Of a stretch of 64,000 bases of DNA, positions 44,482 through 52,754 are shown piece after piece. A model generated the notes under the pieces. The model saw only the letters and a program-made list of their open reading frames with translations, searched no databases and was not told the origin of the DNA. This DNA is from Paenibacillus endoradicis (lineage in GTDB: Bacteria; Bacillota; Bacilli; Paenibacillales; Paenibacillaceae). Made by a program: the position numbers and the translations under genes. Where the stretch lies: positions 124,001 through 188,000 of the forward strand of contig NZ_JANQBB010000004.1 of assembly GCF_024721975.1 (NCBI RefSeq), read 5' to 3'. Position 1 is the stretch's first letter. Every line of letters starts with the position of its first letter.

Positions 44482-46119
44482 CTAGAATTTCATTAATCGG
44501 TATATCATTTGTGCAGCCTCCGCACGAGTAGAATTGTTTAGAGGTGAGAACTTACCATCGGAATATCCGTGAACAAGACCAAGAGCTTCTGCTTGCTTCA
44601 CAAACTCTATTGCCCAAGAGGATATTTGAGCCTCGTCGCTAAATATCTTACTTGTCTCTGCAGATGTCTTACCATTCATTAACTCGTAACTACGCATAAT
44701 CAATACAATCATTTCCTCACGAGTGATATTAGCATTTGGAGAGAAACGCTCTGCACTTGTACCTTGCACAATACCTGCATGAGAAGCAATGGATATATCT
44801 TTAGCATACCAAGCATTATCTGCGACATCATCGAATGAAGTTGTGCCTTCTTCAGTAAGTTTAAGTGCTCGTACGATTAGTGCTGTAAATTCTGCTCGAG
44901 TAATATTACGGTTTGGTTCAAATGTTGTTGTGCTCGTACCGCTAATTAGTTGCTTAGCCGTAAGTTCCTTAATAACTGAGTTAGCCCAATGATTCTTAGT
45001 AACGTCGGAGAAGTTTTTGTCGATCTCGATAACAACATATCGACCAAGACGCGAAACTTGCGCTACGAACTCACCATTTTCGTAATTTCCTCCAATCCAT
45101 TCAGGTTTACCATCTTCCGGAAGATAGAAAATTCCAGCTAGCTTGACGTTAACCGAAGAATCTACTGTGAGGTGAATCGTTATTGGTTGTTCGAATTGTT
45201 TAAGATCATACGTGTACTTATCTGAACCCGTCCAAGTAAGTTTAAACTCGGAAGCTTGGCCTCCCTGTTGGCCATCCGTTCCAAACGTCGATTGTAGCTC
45301 TTTCGATAAATCTGTAAGTGACTTAATGAATAAAGTAATCGTTCCATCCTTACTTTGTGTTGCATTTAGCGAGTCAAGTAGTTGTTTGAAACTAGCTGAT
45401 GAAATTTGTAGTTTAGCACCATCTTTGGTAATGAATAATGCATTTGATCCTAGTAGTTCAGCTGTATTTTGTGGAAGTTTAACTTGATTCTGCATTGGTT
45501 GAAGATTGACTACTACTGGAGATGAGTCATTTTTTTTCAATTGATCAGCAGTGACAGTTACTACGGTATTGTCGGGAACTTCTGCCCCACCACTCTCTCC
45601 CGGATTTGTCTCAGGTAATGTGTTTGAACCAATTTGAATTGATTTTGTTAATGTATTATCAACAATTGTCATGACAAGATTAGAATCGATTAACTTCATT
45701 GTTTTTAGAGCAAAGGAAGCTTTACCATTCGCTTTAGCCGTAAAAGTGAAGGTAACTAAGTCCAAGGAACCACTATCGCCTTTAATCGATCCAGTCTTCG
45801 TGTGAGCGAATATTAAACTATTGTTGCTATTCTCTGTAATTACTGTAGTCGGAACAGTGAATCCAACAAGTTTTGTTGTTCCACTTCCCTCTTTGAATGT
45901 TACGAGAGCAGGATTATAGTTCAATTGTAAGTCATAGGCATAAAGATCTTCAATGTTATTCCCTTTAACAGTAACTGTAAATTCATCATTTGTATTAATA
46001 GTACTTTTGGATACTACTAGGGAAAAGGACGGAGATTCTGCTGCAAATGCTAATTGTGGAATAAGTAGTGCAACTATTAATAGAAATGACACGCATAGTT
46101 TTAATCGTTGAATTGCCAT
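44482..46119 (-). CDS. Surface anchor protein: cohesin-like domain plus three SLH repeats
   Basis: About 545 residues: signal peptide (1-27), a cohesin-type domain (about 30-165; AYDLQLNYNPALVTF near 61 and SGSLDLVTFTFTAKANG near 117), a linker, a beta module (about 190-365) shared with the GH13-SLH protein at 55197, and three SLH repeats (about 370-545) with ITRAEF, ITREEM and STRAEA. SLH repeats bind pyruvylated wall polymer. ATG complement 46119 is chosen because it begins the signal peptide. It lies 120 bases after the dockerin-amidase gene, separated by two hairpins. It may hold a dockerin partner on the wall. Confidence 0.87.
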   Translation of the reverse strand: MAIQRLKLCVSFLLIVALLIPQLAFAAESPSFSLVVSKSTINTNDEFTVTVKGNNIEDLYAYDLQLNYNPALVTFKEGSGTTKLVGFTVPTTVITENSNNSLIFAHTKTGSIKGDSGSLDLVTFTFTAKANGKASFALKTMKLIDSNLVMTIVDNTLTKSIQIGSNTLPETNPGESGGAEVPDNTVVTVTADQLKKNDSSPVVVNLQPMQNQVKLPQNTAELLGSNALFITKDGAKLQISSASFKQLLDSLNATQSKDGTITLFIKSLTDLSKELQSTFGTDGQQGGQASEFKLTWTGSDKYTYDLKQFEQPITIHLTVDSSVNVKLAGIFYLPEDGKPEWIGGNYENGEFVAQVSRLGRYVVIEIDKNFSDVTKNHWANSVIKELTAKQLISGTSTTTFEPNRNITRAEFTALIVRALKLTEEGTTSFDDVADNAWYAKDISIASHAGIVQGTSAERFSPNANITREEMIVLIMRSYELMNGKTSAETSKIFSDEAQISSWAIEFVKQAEALGLVHGYSDGKFSPLNNSTRAEAAQMIYRLMKF

Positions 46120-46152
46120 ATAGCGATCTGTCCTTTCATAGATACTGGATTG

Positions 46153-46209
46153 GTAAGCAATAATGCTTACGCTTTTGATCAAGGTGGTTATGTTTAACGA
46201 CCACCTTGA
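46153..46209 (-). terminator. Two hairpins between amidase and anchor genes
   Basis: TCAAGGTGGT/ACCACCTTGA arms (46179-46188, 46200-46209) and a smaller GTAAGC/GCTTAC stem (46154-46170). Neither has a strong T-run on the minus strand, so partial read-through or mRNA processing between the two genes is as likely as full termination. Confidence 0.5.
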
Positions 46210-46239
46210 CCGATTTTATTAGGTAATGACGAATACGAA

Positions 46240-48471
46240 TTAAGGTTGAGGTGTTACTACAACATCTGGTAAAGCAGGTACAGTAGAAGGCATATGACGG
46301 TTATGTGTTGCTTGCTCATAAGCATAAGCCAACTTAATTAAAGTTCCTTCTTCATAAGGTCTAGCTAGTAATTCCAATCCAATCGGAGTACCACTAGTAA
46401 CAAATCCTGCTGGAACACTAATGGAAGGGAATCCAGAGAATGGACTAAGACGGTTAGCACTACCTGAACTTGATCCAGTTGGACCAGAAGTAGAAGGATA
46501 AAGGAATGCATCCAAATCGTTATCTGCCATTACTTGTAGTAACGATTGTTGCGTTGTTCTTGTTCTGTAAAGCAGAATATCTTTATATTCTTGAGTTTCT
46601 AGTATTTCTACATTATTACGAGTAGTTAATGTGTTTTTAAGAGAAGCAAGGAAATCATTTTGCGATGCTACAATATCGCCTAGAGAATGATAACGAACCG
46701 CATTCGAATCAACCATACGAGGGTTAGATAAATATTCGTTCAGGTTGAACTTGAATTCATAAGCACTTAAGCTGGAGTAAGATAATATTTTTGTAATATT
46801 GGGAATATTAACTTGCACAACAGTTGCACCTTGAGCTTGCATGTCTGCAACGGCGTTTGTCATTAGTTGTTTGACTTCTGCATTATTACCCATAACGCCA
46901 CTATCTACAATAAGTCCAATGCGTGCTCCTTGTAGACCATCTTTATCTAAATACTGAGTATAGCTAGTTGGAATTTTGCCTACACTACCTGCAGTGACAA
47001 TATCATTTGGGTCATAGCCTGAAATAGCATCAAGCATAATTGCTGCATCGGCTACAGTTCTCGTCATCGGACCACCCACGTCTTGAGAAAGTGCTAGAGG
47101 AATAATACCGTCTCTACTTGTTAAGCCAATGGTAGGACGTATACCGACAAGACTATTATAAGAAGATGGAATTCGGATAGAGCCACCTGTATCTGTTCCT
47201 AGACCAGCAACGCCGAAGTTAGATGCGATTGCTGCACCAGTACCACCGCTAGATCCCCCTGGATTTTTAGTTAAATCGTAAGGGTTTTTTGTTTGTCCAC
47301 CTAGCGAGCTATTTGTATCGGTATTAATTGCAAATTCACTTAAGTTTGCTTTAGCTAATATAATTGCCCCAGCATCTTTTAATTTTTTTACCATGTAAGA
47401 ATCACTAACGCTGTAATTATCCTGTAAGCAAGTACATCCTGCACTTGTAGCCATACCTAGCGTATCGTAGTTATCTTTAACGATAATCGGAATACCGTGA
47501 AGTAATCCTCGAGGACCACTTTCTTCGCGTTCTAGATCAAGTGCCGCTGCGGTTACCAATGCTTGCTCGTTAATACTTATAATAGACTTGATTGCAGGTC
47601 CGTCTTGATCATATGCTTCGATGCGATCAAGATATTGTTGAACAAGTTCAACAGCAGTCAGTTTACCTGCAGCCATAGCATTTTGAATATTCATAATATC
47701 TGCTTCAAGAAGTTCGAATTGTTGTCCATTATCATAAAGAACAATCTTACCTAGTGCTGCAAGGTCCTCAATACCAATCGTTTCATTGCCATCGAAATCT
47801 CCAGCTTCAACCTTATTCCAATTCTCATGAGAAGAATCAATGCCAAAGTACTTAATTAATAAAGCTAAATCTCCGACATCAATAACATTGTTATTATTAA
47901 GATCTCCCGCGATACCACTAGCTACTTTAATTGAGATGTTGTCTTGCACTTGCTGAGTCGATCCATCTTCAGCATTCCCTATTTCAACAGAAGCTGTAAT
48001 ACCTTTCATATCTGTTTCAGATTTCGCTTTGAATGTTACGGACAGAAGATTTTTATTGTTTTCAAGCGTACCATCTAAGGTTGCGATGATAATAGTTACT
48101 TTTCCAGGCTCTTCATTTTGTCCCACGATGCTTACATCGCTATTAGCCGTCTGGACGGAAACAAATTCAAATAATGATTGACTATACTCTATTACAAATT
48201 TACCTGCTGTTTCTTCTTCAGATAAGCCGTTTAATTGGAAGTTAACATCAAAATTTTCATTGACTCTTGTAATGGCAGGTCCAGATAGCTGTACATTTAT
48301 AGTAGATCCAGTACTATCAACAATTTTTTCTTCACCATCGGAAGAAGAGATTTGAGTAACACTACTTTGTGCAAAAGCCTTGTTTACAGTTAAAGGTGTA
48401 AAGAATAACGAGGTAGCCAATGCAGTAGAGAGAATAATAGAGCTTAATAGCTTATACGTAGAATTTTTCAT
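46240..48471 (-). CDS. Secreted amidase with cohesin-like domain and dockerin
   Basis: A 743-residue protein. Signal peptide 1-35; cohesin-like domain about 55-185 (KFVIEYSQSLFEFVSV, KNLLSVTFKAKSET); dockerin about 188-245 with two calcium loops, Asp190-Asn192-Asn194-Asp201 (GDLNNNNVIDVGDLALL) and Asp225-Asp227-Asn229-Asp236 (GDFDGNETIGIEDLAAL); amidase-signature domain about 255-735 with Lys332 (PIIVKDNYDT), cis-Ser407 (GGSSGGTG) and nucleophile Ser431 (GTDTGGSIRIP). All catalytic residues are present. Substrate unknown (amide or peptide-like). A GGAGGG site precedes the ATG. Placed directly before the cohesin-SLH anchor gene. Confidence 0.88.
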   Translation of the reverse strand: MKNSTYKLLSSIILSTALATSLFFTPLTVNKAFAQSSVTQISSSDGEEKIVDSTGSTINVQLSGPAITRVNENFDVNFQLNGLSEEETAGKFVIEYSQSLFEFVSVQTANSDVSIVGQNEEPGKVTIIIATLDGTLENNKNLLSVTFKAKSETDMKGITASVEIGNAEDGSTQQVQDNISIKVASGIAGDLNNNNVIDVGDLALLIKYFGIDSSHENWNKVEAGDFDGNETIGIEDLAALGKIVLYDNGQQFELLEADIMNIQNAMAAGKLTAVELVQQYLDRIEAYDQDGPAIKSIISINEQALVTAAALDLEREESGPRGLLHGIPIIVKDNYDTLGMATSAGCTCLQDNYSVSDSYMVKKLKDAGAIILAKANLSEFAINTDTNSSLGGQTKNPYDLTKNPGGSSGGTGAAIASNFGVAGLGTDTGGSIRIPSSYNSLVGIRPTIGLTSRDGIIPLALSQDVGGPMTRTVADAAIMLDAISGYDPNDIVTAGSVGKIPTSYTQYLDKDGLQGARIGLIVDSGVMGNNAEVKQLMTNAVADMQAQGATVVQVNIPNITKILSYSSLSAYEFKFNLNEYLSNPRMVDSNAVRYHSLGDIVASQNDFLASLKNTLTTRNNVEILETQEYKDILLYRTRTTQQSLLQVMADNDLDAFLYPSTSGPTGSSSGSANRLSPFSGFPSISVPAGFVTSGTPIGLELLARPYEEGTLIKLAYAYEQATHNRHMPSTVPALPDVVVTPQP

Positions 48472-48912
48472 AGAGACCCTCCTAGTTTTGGTAATTCTTT
48501 TAGAGTTAGTTTAATTAACATTAAACTTGGGTATTTTTTAATGAAATTTGTATAATTTGCATTAAAATTTGTACAATGTTATATTATATACCGTAAATTC
48601 CCTTTCTTTTATGTTGATAACATTGTAAATCAGATATATTAACGTGTAAAAAGGAATATTTAGATAAAAAAACGCATACATGATAGTTATTCTTGAATTA
48701 ACTATGTTTTTTAACGGATAACTAGCTTTTTTAAATATTTTAATCGTAATTTTTGTGTAAATATTAGAAAAACTCAAATTACATGTCATAATACATAACA
48801 TTAAATGATGTATAAGGAGGGATTAATACAAACTCAAAATCAAAAATAAAATTTATGGAGGTGCTACTGAAAAAGTTCGATTATAATTTTTATGAGATAC
48901 TATTAAATAGAG
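48472..48912. other. Long gap between divergent genes, no supported gene
   Basis: A/T-rich, with promoter material for the amidase on its left. Near 48816-48870 two good ribosome-site-like motifs (AAGGAGGG, GGAGGTG) are followed by no plausible start codon, which suggests a decayed gene. A strong terminator follows at 48913. A 79-codon minus-strand frame (48562-48801) has unlikely composition and no ribosome site. Confidence 0.5.
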
Positions 48913-48954
48913 AAAGGCGAAGTTTCATTCGATTTAGAATGAAACTTCGCCTTT
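48913..48954 (+). terminator. Orphan terminator (repeat family copy 2)
   Basis: Perfect 18-base arms (48913-48930, 48937-48954) with a six-base loop and T-rich end. It differs from the metQ terminator (39542-39583) at two positions per arm, each compensated in the other arm. No gene ends upstream of it on this strand. Confidence 0.8.
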
Positions 48955-49025
48955 ATTTTTAAGTTTTCTTAGTATCAACTAATTCAATAAATCTAGTATT
49001 CTCGTCACATATTGTTTTCTTTTAA

Positions 49026-49041
49026 TGTGATTGCAATCACA
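49026..49041 (+). promoter_or_regulatory. Perfect Crp/Fnr-family box before hmp
   Basis: TGTGATTGCAATCACA is a perfect palindrome of the TGTGA-N6-TCACA type, 65 bases before the hmp start. A Crp/Fnr regulator gene lies directly downstream of hmp and is the natural candidate to bind it. Confidence 0.75.
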
Positions 49042-49105
49042 AAGTGAAGCTCAACGTCACGATATACTTATATCAATTTCATATAGTGAAAGCGAGGATA
49101 CTAAT

Positions 49106-50323
49106 ATGCTAAGTAACCATACAATAGAAGTCATTAAATCCACAGTGCCAGTATTAGAAATACATGGAACGAATATTACAAAAAGATTTTATCAACGGTT
49201 GTTCGAAAACAACCCAGAATTACTTAATATATTTAATCATGCGAATCAAAGCCAAGGTAGACAACAAAATGCGCTTGCCAACGCGGTATTAGCTGCAGCA
49301 AAGTATATAGATCAATTGGAAACTATTTTACCGGTCGTGAAGCAGATTGCGCACAAACATCGTAGTCTTGGTATTTGTCCAGAGCATTATCCAATTGTCG
49401 GAGAAACCCTTTTGGCTGCAATTAAAGAAGTTTTAGGTGATGCTGCTACCGATGAAATCATTGGAGCATGGGCAGAGGCTTACGGTGTTATCGCAGATGT
49501 ATTTATCTCAATAGAAACTGAAATGTATGCTCAAACAGAGCAACAACGAGGTGGATGGGAAGGTTTTAGAGCATTTAAGGTTGATAAGAAGGTTATAGAA
49601 AGTGATGTTATTACATCATTCTATTTGGTTCCAGCAGATGGAGGAGTTATTGCTACATTCGAAGCTGGTCAATACGTAAGTGTGAAGATAGAAAATATAC
49701 CAGGAGAAAAGAATACACACATCCGTCAATACAGCTTATCTAATGTCCCAGGAAAATCTTACTACCGTATTTCCGTTAAACGCGAGGATGCATACAAAGA
49801 GAAGCCTGCAGGTAAAGTTTCTGTATATTTGCATGAGCAAGTTAATGAGGGTGATATGTTAATGTTATCCGCGCCTGCTGGAGAATTCACTTTGCAAGCA
49901 GAAGATGATCGACCAGTTGTGTTCATTAGTGGCGGGGTAGGATTAACACCGCTAGTTAGTATGTTTAGTGATCTAATGGATAATAATACGAATCGTCAGG
50001 TTAAATTTATTCATGCTACTCACAATGGTAATGTTCATGCGTTACGTAATCAAGTCGAGCAGTTAGCAAGTAAATCTCCTAATGCATCCGTTCATTGGTG
50101 TTATGAACAACCTACTGATGACGATAAGCAGGCGCAGGCTTATGAACATGAAGGTTATATTGATTTAGCTTGGCTTCATCAGATAGTAGCAACTAATGAT
50201 GCACATTTCTACTTCTGTGGGCCTGTACCATTTATGAGTAAGGTGAATAGTCTATTGAAGGAATGGGGCGTTGCCCCTACAGATATTCATTATGAATTTT
50301 TCGGTCCAGCTGGTGACTTGTAA
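49106..50323 (+). CDS. hmp: Flavohemoglobin, nitric oxide dioxygenase
   Basis: About 405 residues: globin domain (1-140) with proximal His in IAHKHRSLGI near residue 85, FAD domain (about 150-260; IRQYSLSNVP) and NAD(P)H domain (about 265-400; VFISGGVGLTPLVSM, FYFCGPVPFM). Hmp turns NO plus O2 into nitrate using NAD(P)H. The frame is open upstream, but ATG 49106 is chosen: GCGAGGA lies before it and Hmp proteins begin MLS-like here. A Crp/Fnr box precedes it, and a decayed copy of its 5' end lies at 43108. Confidence 0.95.
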   Translation: MLSNHTIEVIKSTVPVLEIHGTNITKRFYQRLFENNPELLNIFNHANQSQGRQQNALANAVLAAAKYIDQLETILPVVKQIAHKHRSLGICPEHYPIVGETLLAAIKEVLGDAATDEIIGAWAEAYGVIADVFISIETEMYAQTEQQRGGWEGFRAFKVDKKVIESDVITSFYLVPADGGVIATFEAGQYVSVKIENIPGEKNTHIRQYSLSNVPGKSYYRISVKREDAYKEKPAGKVSVYLHEQVNEGDMLMLSAPAGEFTLQAEDDRPVVFISGGVGLTPLVSMFSDLMDNNTNRQVKFIHATHNGNVHALRNQVEQLASKSPNASVHWCYEQPTDDDKQAQAYEHEGYIDLAWLHQIVATNDAHFYFCGPVPFMSKVNSLLKEWGVAPTDIHYEFFGPAGDL

Positions 50324-50369
50324 GCCCTAATAGATAAACATTCGAGCATAGCAGTAGATTTTAGTACCA

Positions 50370-50885
50370 TTAAGAGGGTTTCGTCGTTTTAACTTGATTG
50401 CGTAGCAGTCGATTGATCGTTTCGCGACGAAGTCCAATGAATTGTCCAATCTCGTCTTGTGTTAGTATATCTGTAATTGTGTCAGGTGCGATGTAGATAT
50501 GGAACCAGGATTGAAGTTTTTGTAGCTTCTCTGCTGGAGTTACTTGGGTTAGTTGATCAATTCTTTGCTGCATCATCCGTAGTTTGTCCTGTAGCTGCGT
50601 CGCGATAGCAAGACATTTTTCAGCATTATTTGCTAGTTCTTGATACCACTCCTTCGCTGGGATAATATCAACTTCGCTCGTAACGAGTGCGATAGCCGTT
50701 CCATAACAAGGATTAGCGCTAATTAGAGAATGATGCGGAATAGTTTCATCAGGAACGATGATGTTGACTAATATTTGAGTGCCATCTGGATGAATTCGGA
50801 CAATCTTTAACAAACCACTTTTTAGATGGAAAAGTGATCCGGAATCGCCTTGTCGAAATAAGATTTCACCTTTATGTAAGAGCAT
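50370..50885 (-). CDS. Crp/Fnr-family regulator, short N-terminus
   Basis: A 171-residue protein. The cyclic-nucleotide-binding-like beta roll starts almost at once (LLHKGEILFRQGDSGSLFHLKSGLLKI), a coiled dimer helix follows (about 85-115), then the HTH LTQDEIGQFIGLRRETINRLLRN. The recognition helix keeps the Glu and Arg that read TGTGA. It is about 50 residues shorter than usual, yet GGAGG stands 6 bases before the ATG, so the start seems real. No N-terminal cysteine cluster, so not an iron-sulfur FNR. Convergent with hmp, whose box it probably binds. Confidence 0.85.
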   Translation of the reverse strand: MLLHKGEILFRQGDSGSLFHLKSGLLKIVRIHPDGTQILVNIIVPDETIPHHSLISANPCYGTAIALVTSEVDIIPAKEWYQELANNAEKCLAIATQLQDKLRMMQQRIDQLTQVTPAEKLQKLQSWFHIYIAPDTITDILTQDEIGQFIGLRRETINRLLRNQVKTTKPS

Positions 50886-50938
50886 ATCTAACCTCCAGTC
50901 TATATAATATATACGTATATGTAATCTTAAACAGTAGG

Positions 50939-50979
50939 AAAAGAGCCTTGTTACGTATCCATTGTAACAGAGGCTCTTA
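50939..50979 (-). terminator. Terminator of the SDR gene
   Basis: AAGAGCCT-TGTTAC pairs with GTAACA-GAGGCTCTT (50941-50954, 50964-50978), with T-rich flanks on both strands. Confidence 0.7.
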
Positions 50980-51021
50980 TCTTTTTATAATTTAATAAAT
51001 AACTTTTTGATCACTATATAT

Positions 51022-51846
51022 TTATTTGTTTTCGCCTGCTTTAACTTTTGCAATGTTCGCAATAGTACCACCATCTACACGTAAGTCAATGCCTGTAATA
51101 TAAGAAGCAGCATCGCTTAGTAAAAATTCTATAGCGGTTGCAATCTCAGAAGATTCTCCTTCACGGCGTAACGGTGTAATATCAAGCATTGTTTTCATTT
51201 CTTTTTGTTGAGCTGCTTCTTGGCGACCCATTGGTGTGTTAATTGTACCAGGAGATAGTGACGTAATACGGGCGCCTCTTTCTCCCCATGCCCATGCTTG
51301 TTCTTCAACGATTAATTGTACACCTAATTTAGATAAACTGTATGCCGCTCCTGGGTTTCCTTGAGAAAATTGCTCCATTGTATCCACAACATTTTCAGCT
51401 AATGGTTGTTTTAACACTTCGATAAAAGGACCTTGACGAGGCGCCATATAACCACTCATTGAAGAGATACATACGACAGCAGTTCCTTCGGTAGCAAGAG
51501 GAAGGAAAGCTTCTAAGACAATGCCTGTACCAACTAGGTTAACTTCAGTGATCCTTTTTGAATCCGCCATTGTAGGAGAAAGGCCGGCTGTATGAACTAA
51601 TCCTCTTAATACACCTAGTTCAGCAGCTTTTTTCGCTAAAGCAGCAACGTTTACCTTTGAAGTAATATCAACTGTTTGGTAATATACATCTGTAATCCCT
51701 TTTGCCGCTAATTCTTCTTTTGTTTGAATTAAACGCTCTTCAGAAACGTCTGCTAAAAGGATAGTTCCTTTGTTACCAACTAATTCAGCAGTTGCTTTAC
51801 CCATTCCACCTGATCCACCTGTAATTACATATACTTGTTTTGTCAT
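51022..51846 (-). CDS. Short-chain dehydrogenase/reductase
   Basis: A 274-residue classical-type SDR: cofactor motif TGGSGGMGKA (residues 9-18), Asp at the end of strand 2 (LLADVS) favouring NAD, catalytic Ser in CISSMSGYMA and YSLSK (Tyr/Lys) near residue 170. The C-terminal half has the usual DITPLRREGESSEIATAIEFLLSD and IDLRVDGG segments. An insertion between Ser and Tyr (about 35 residues) is longer than average. Substrate unknown. AGGAGG precedes the ATG. Its promoter region is a tandem duplication, divergent from a TetR gene. Confidence 0.88.
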   Translation of the reverse strand: MTKQVYVITGGSGGMGKATAELVGNKGTILLADVSEERLIQTKEELAAKGITDVYYQTVDITSKVNVAALAKKAAELGVLRGLVHTAGLSPTMADSKRITEVNLVGTGIVLEAFLPLATEGTAVVCISSMSGYMAPRQGPFIEVLKQPLAENVVDTMEQFSQGNPGAAYSLSKLGVQLIVEEQAWAWGERGARITSLSPGTINTPMGRQEAAQQKEMKTMLDITPLRREGESSEIATAIEFLLSDAASYITGIDLRVDGGTIANIAKVKAGENK

Positions 51847-51858
51847 ACTTTAACCTCC

Positions 51859-51985
51859 TACAAACTTTTTGTTAACTTCTTAGTATGCTACCTTGTAACC
51901 AAAAAGTTACTTCGGAAGCATGTACAAACTTTTTGTTAACTTCTTGTATGCTACCTTGTAACCAAAAAGTTACTTCGCAAGCATA
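51859..51985. repeat. Tandem duplication of a 63-64 bp regulatory segment
   Basis: Copy 1 (51859-51922) and copy 2 (51923-51985) are nearly identical: copy 2 lacks one A and has a G-to-C change and a different last base. Each unit contains the inverted pair GTAAC-N6-GTTAC (51895-51910 in copy 1). The segment begins 12 bases before the SDR start codon and lies between the SDR and TetR genes, so it duplicates a probable operator. Confidence 0.85.
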
Positions 51986-52010
51986 TACTTAACTTATTTG
52001 AGTTAAGTAT
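51985..52010. promoter_or_regulatory. Perfect 10-base inverted repeat, likely TetR operator
   Basis: ATACTTAACT (51985-51994) and AGTTAAGTAT (52001-52010) form a perfect inverted repeat with a six-base spacer. There is no T-run. It lies 64 bases before the TetR start in the divergent gap, the usual place for an autoregulatory TetR operator. Confidence 0.6.
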
Positions 52011-52073
52011 AAACGCTTTCAAAGAGAATATTACGAGACAATTTGAGTGGAAATGTCCAGAGGAGTGTCACAA

Positions 52074-52616
52074 TTGAGAACTGCTAAACAATCTATTATA
52101 GAAGCATTTTTACAGTTAATAAATGAGAAAAGCTTTCAAGATCTATCAGTCAAAGAAATTGTGCAAAAAGCACAGATTTCTCGATCGACTTTCTATTTAC
52201 ACTTCACTGATAAGTTTGAACTTATTGACGATGTGAGGAGAACGCTTAATGAGCGATTTTTATCTTTTTACACACAGGACTCCTTCATAAGCGATAAGCC
52301 GATTACCACGTATAATATATGCGGACATGTGTTTAAGTATCGTTCATTTTATGAGATCGAATTTGATGATGCAGATGAAATTAGAAAATTATCCAATCAA
52401 TTGGCAACGCATTTATTGAAAGCTTTTGGTGATCAAGATTATGCCATTTTTGCGAGCTATGGCACGATAGGATATTTAAGCTTTTGGGTGAGAGATGGTT
52501 TTATTATAAGCCCGGGAGAAGCAGCGGAGAAACTCTTGAAAATTGGGTTTACCGACTGGACTAGTGATTTAAAGAAGAATTTGGATAGGAAGAAATTAAT
52601 TGAAAATGGAAAATAG
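52074..52616 (+). CDS. TetR/AcrR family transcriptional regulator
   Basis: About 180 residues with an N-terminal HTH (LSVKEIVQKAQISRSTFYLHFTDKFELIDDVR, residues about 20-52) and a C-terminal effector domain. TTG 52074 is chosen as the start because GAGGAG lies 8 bases before it; the frame is open to a GTG at 52047 without a ribosome site. Divergent from the SDR gene, with a perfect inverted repeat and a tandem duplicated element in the gap, so it probably represses both genes. Confidence 0.86.
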   Translation: MRTAKQSIIEAFLQLINEKSFQDLSVKEIVQKAQISRSTFYLHFTDKFELIDDVRRTLNERFLSFYTQDSFISDKPITTYNICGHVFKYRSFYEIEFDDADEIRKLSNQLATHLLKAFGDQDYAIFASYGTIGYLSFWVRDGFIISPGEAAEKLLKIGFTDWTSDLKKNLDRKKLIENGK

Positions 52617-52649
52617 CGTACAGCCTAAATATTATGTAATTATAATTTG

Positions 52650-52686
52650 AACAGCCTTGGTAGACGATATCGCTGGCAAGGTTGTT
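52650..52686. terminator. Terminator between TetR and TIGR01777 genes
   Basis: AACAGCCTTG pairs with CAAGGTTGTT (one G-T pair) between convergent genes. Confidence 0.6.
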
Positions 52687-52754
52687 ATTTAATGACTAAT
52701 ATTTAATAATAACCGTATCATTTAACACAGATATTAGTATCAGTACATATGTCC

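Noticed and set aside
48562..48801. 79-codon minus-strand frame in the gap before hmp
   Set aside because: Composition is that of random A/T-rich DNA (Ile, Tyr, Asn, Phe), with no ribosome site and no domain.
51985..52010. Inverted repeat as a transcription terminator
   Set aside because: It is A/T-rich with no T-run and lies between divergent starts, which suits an operator better.
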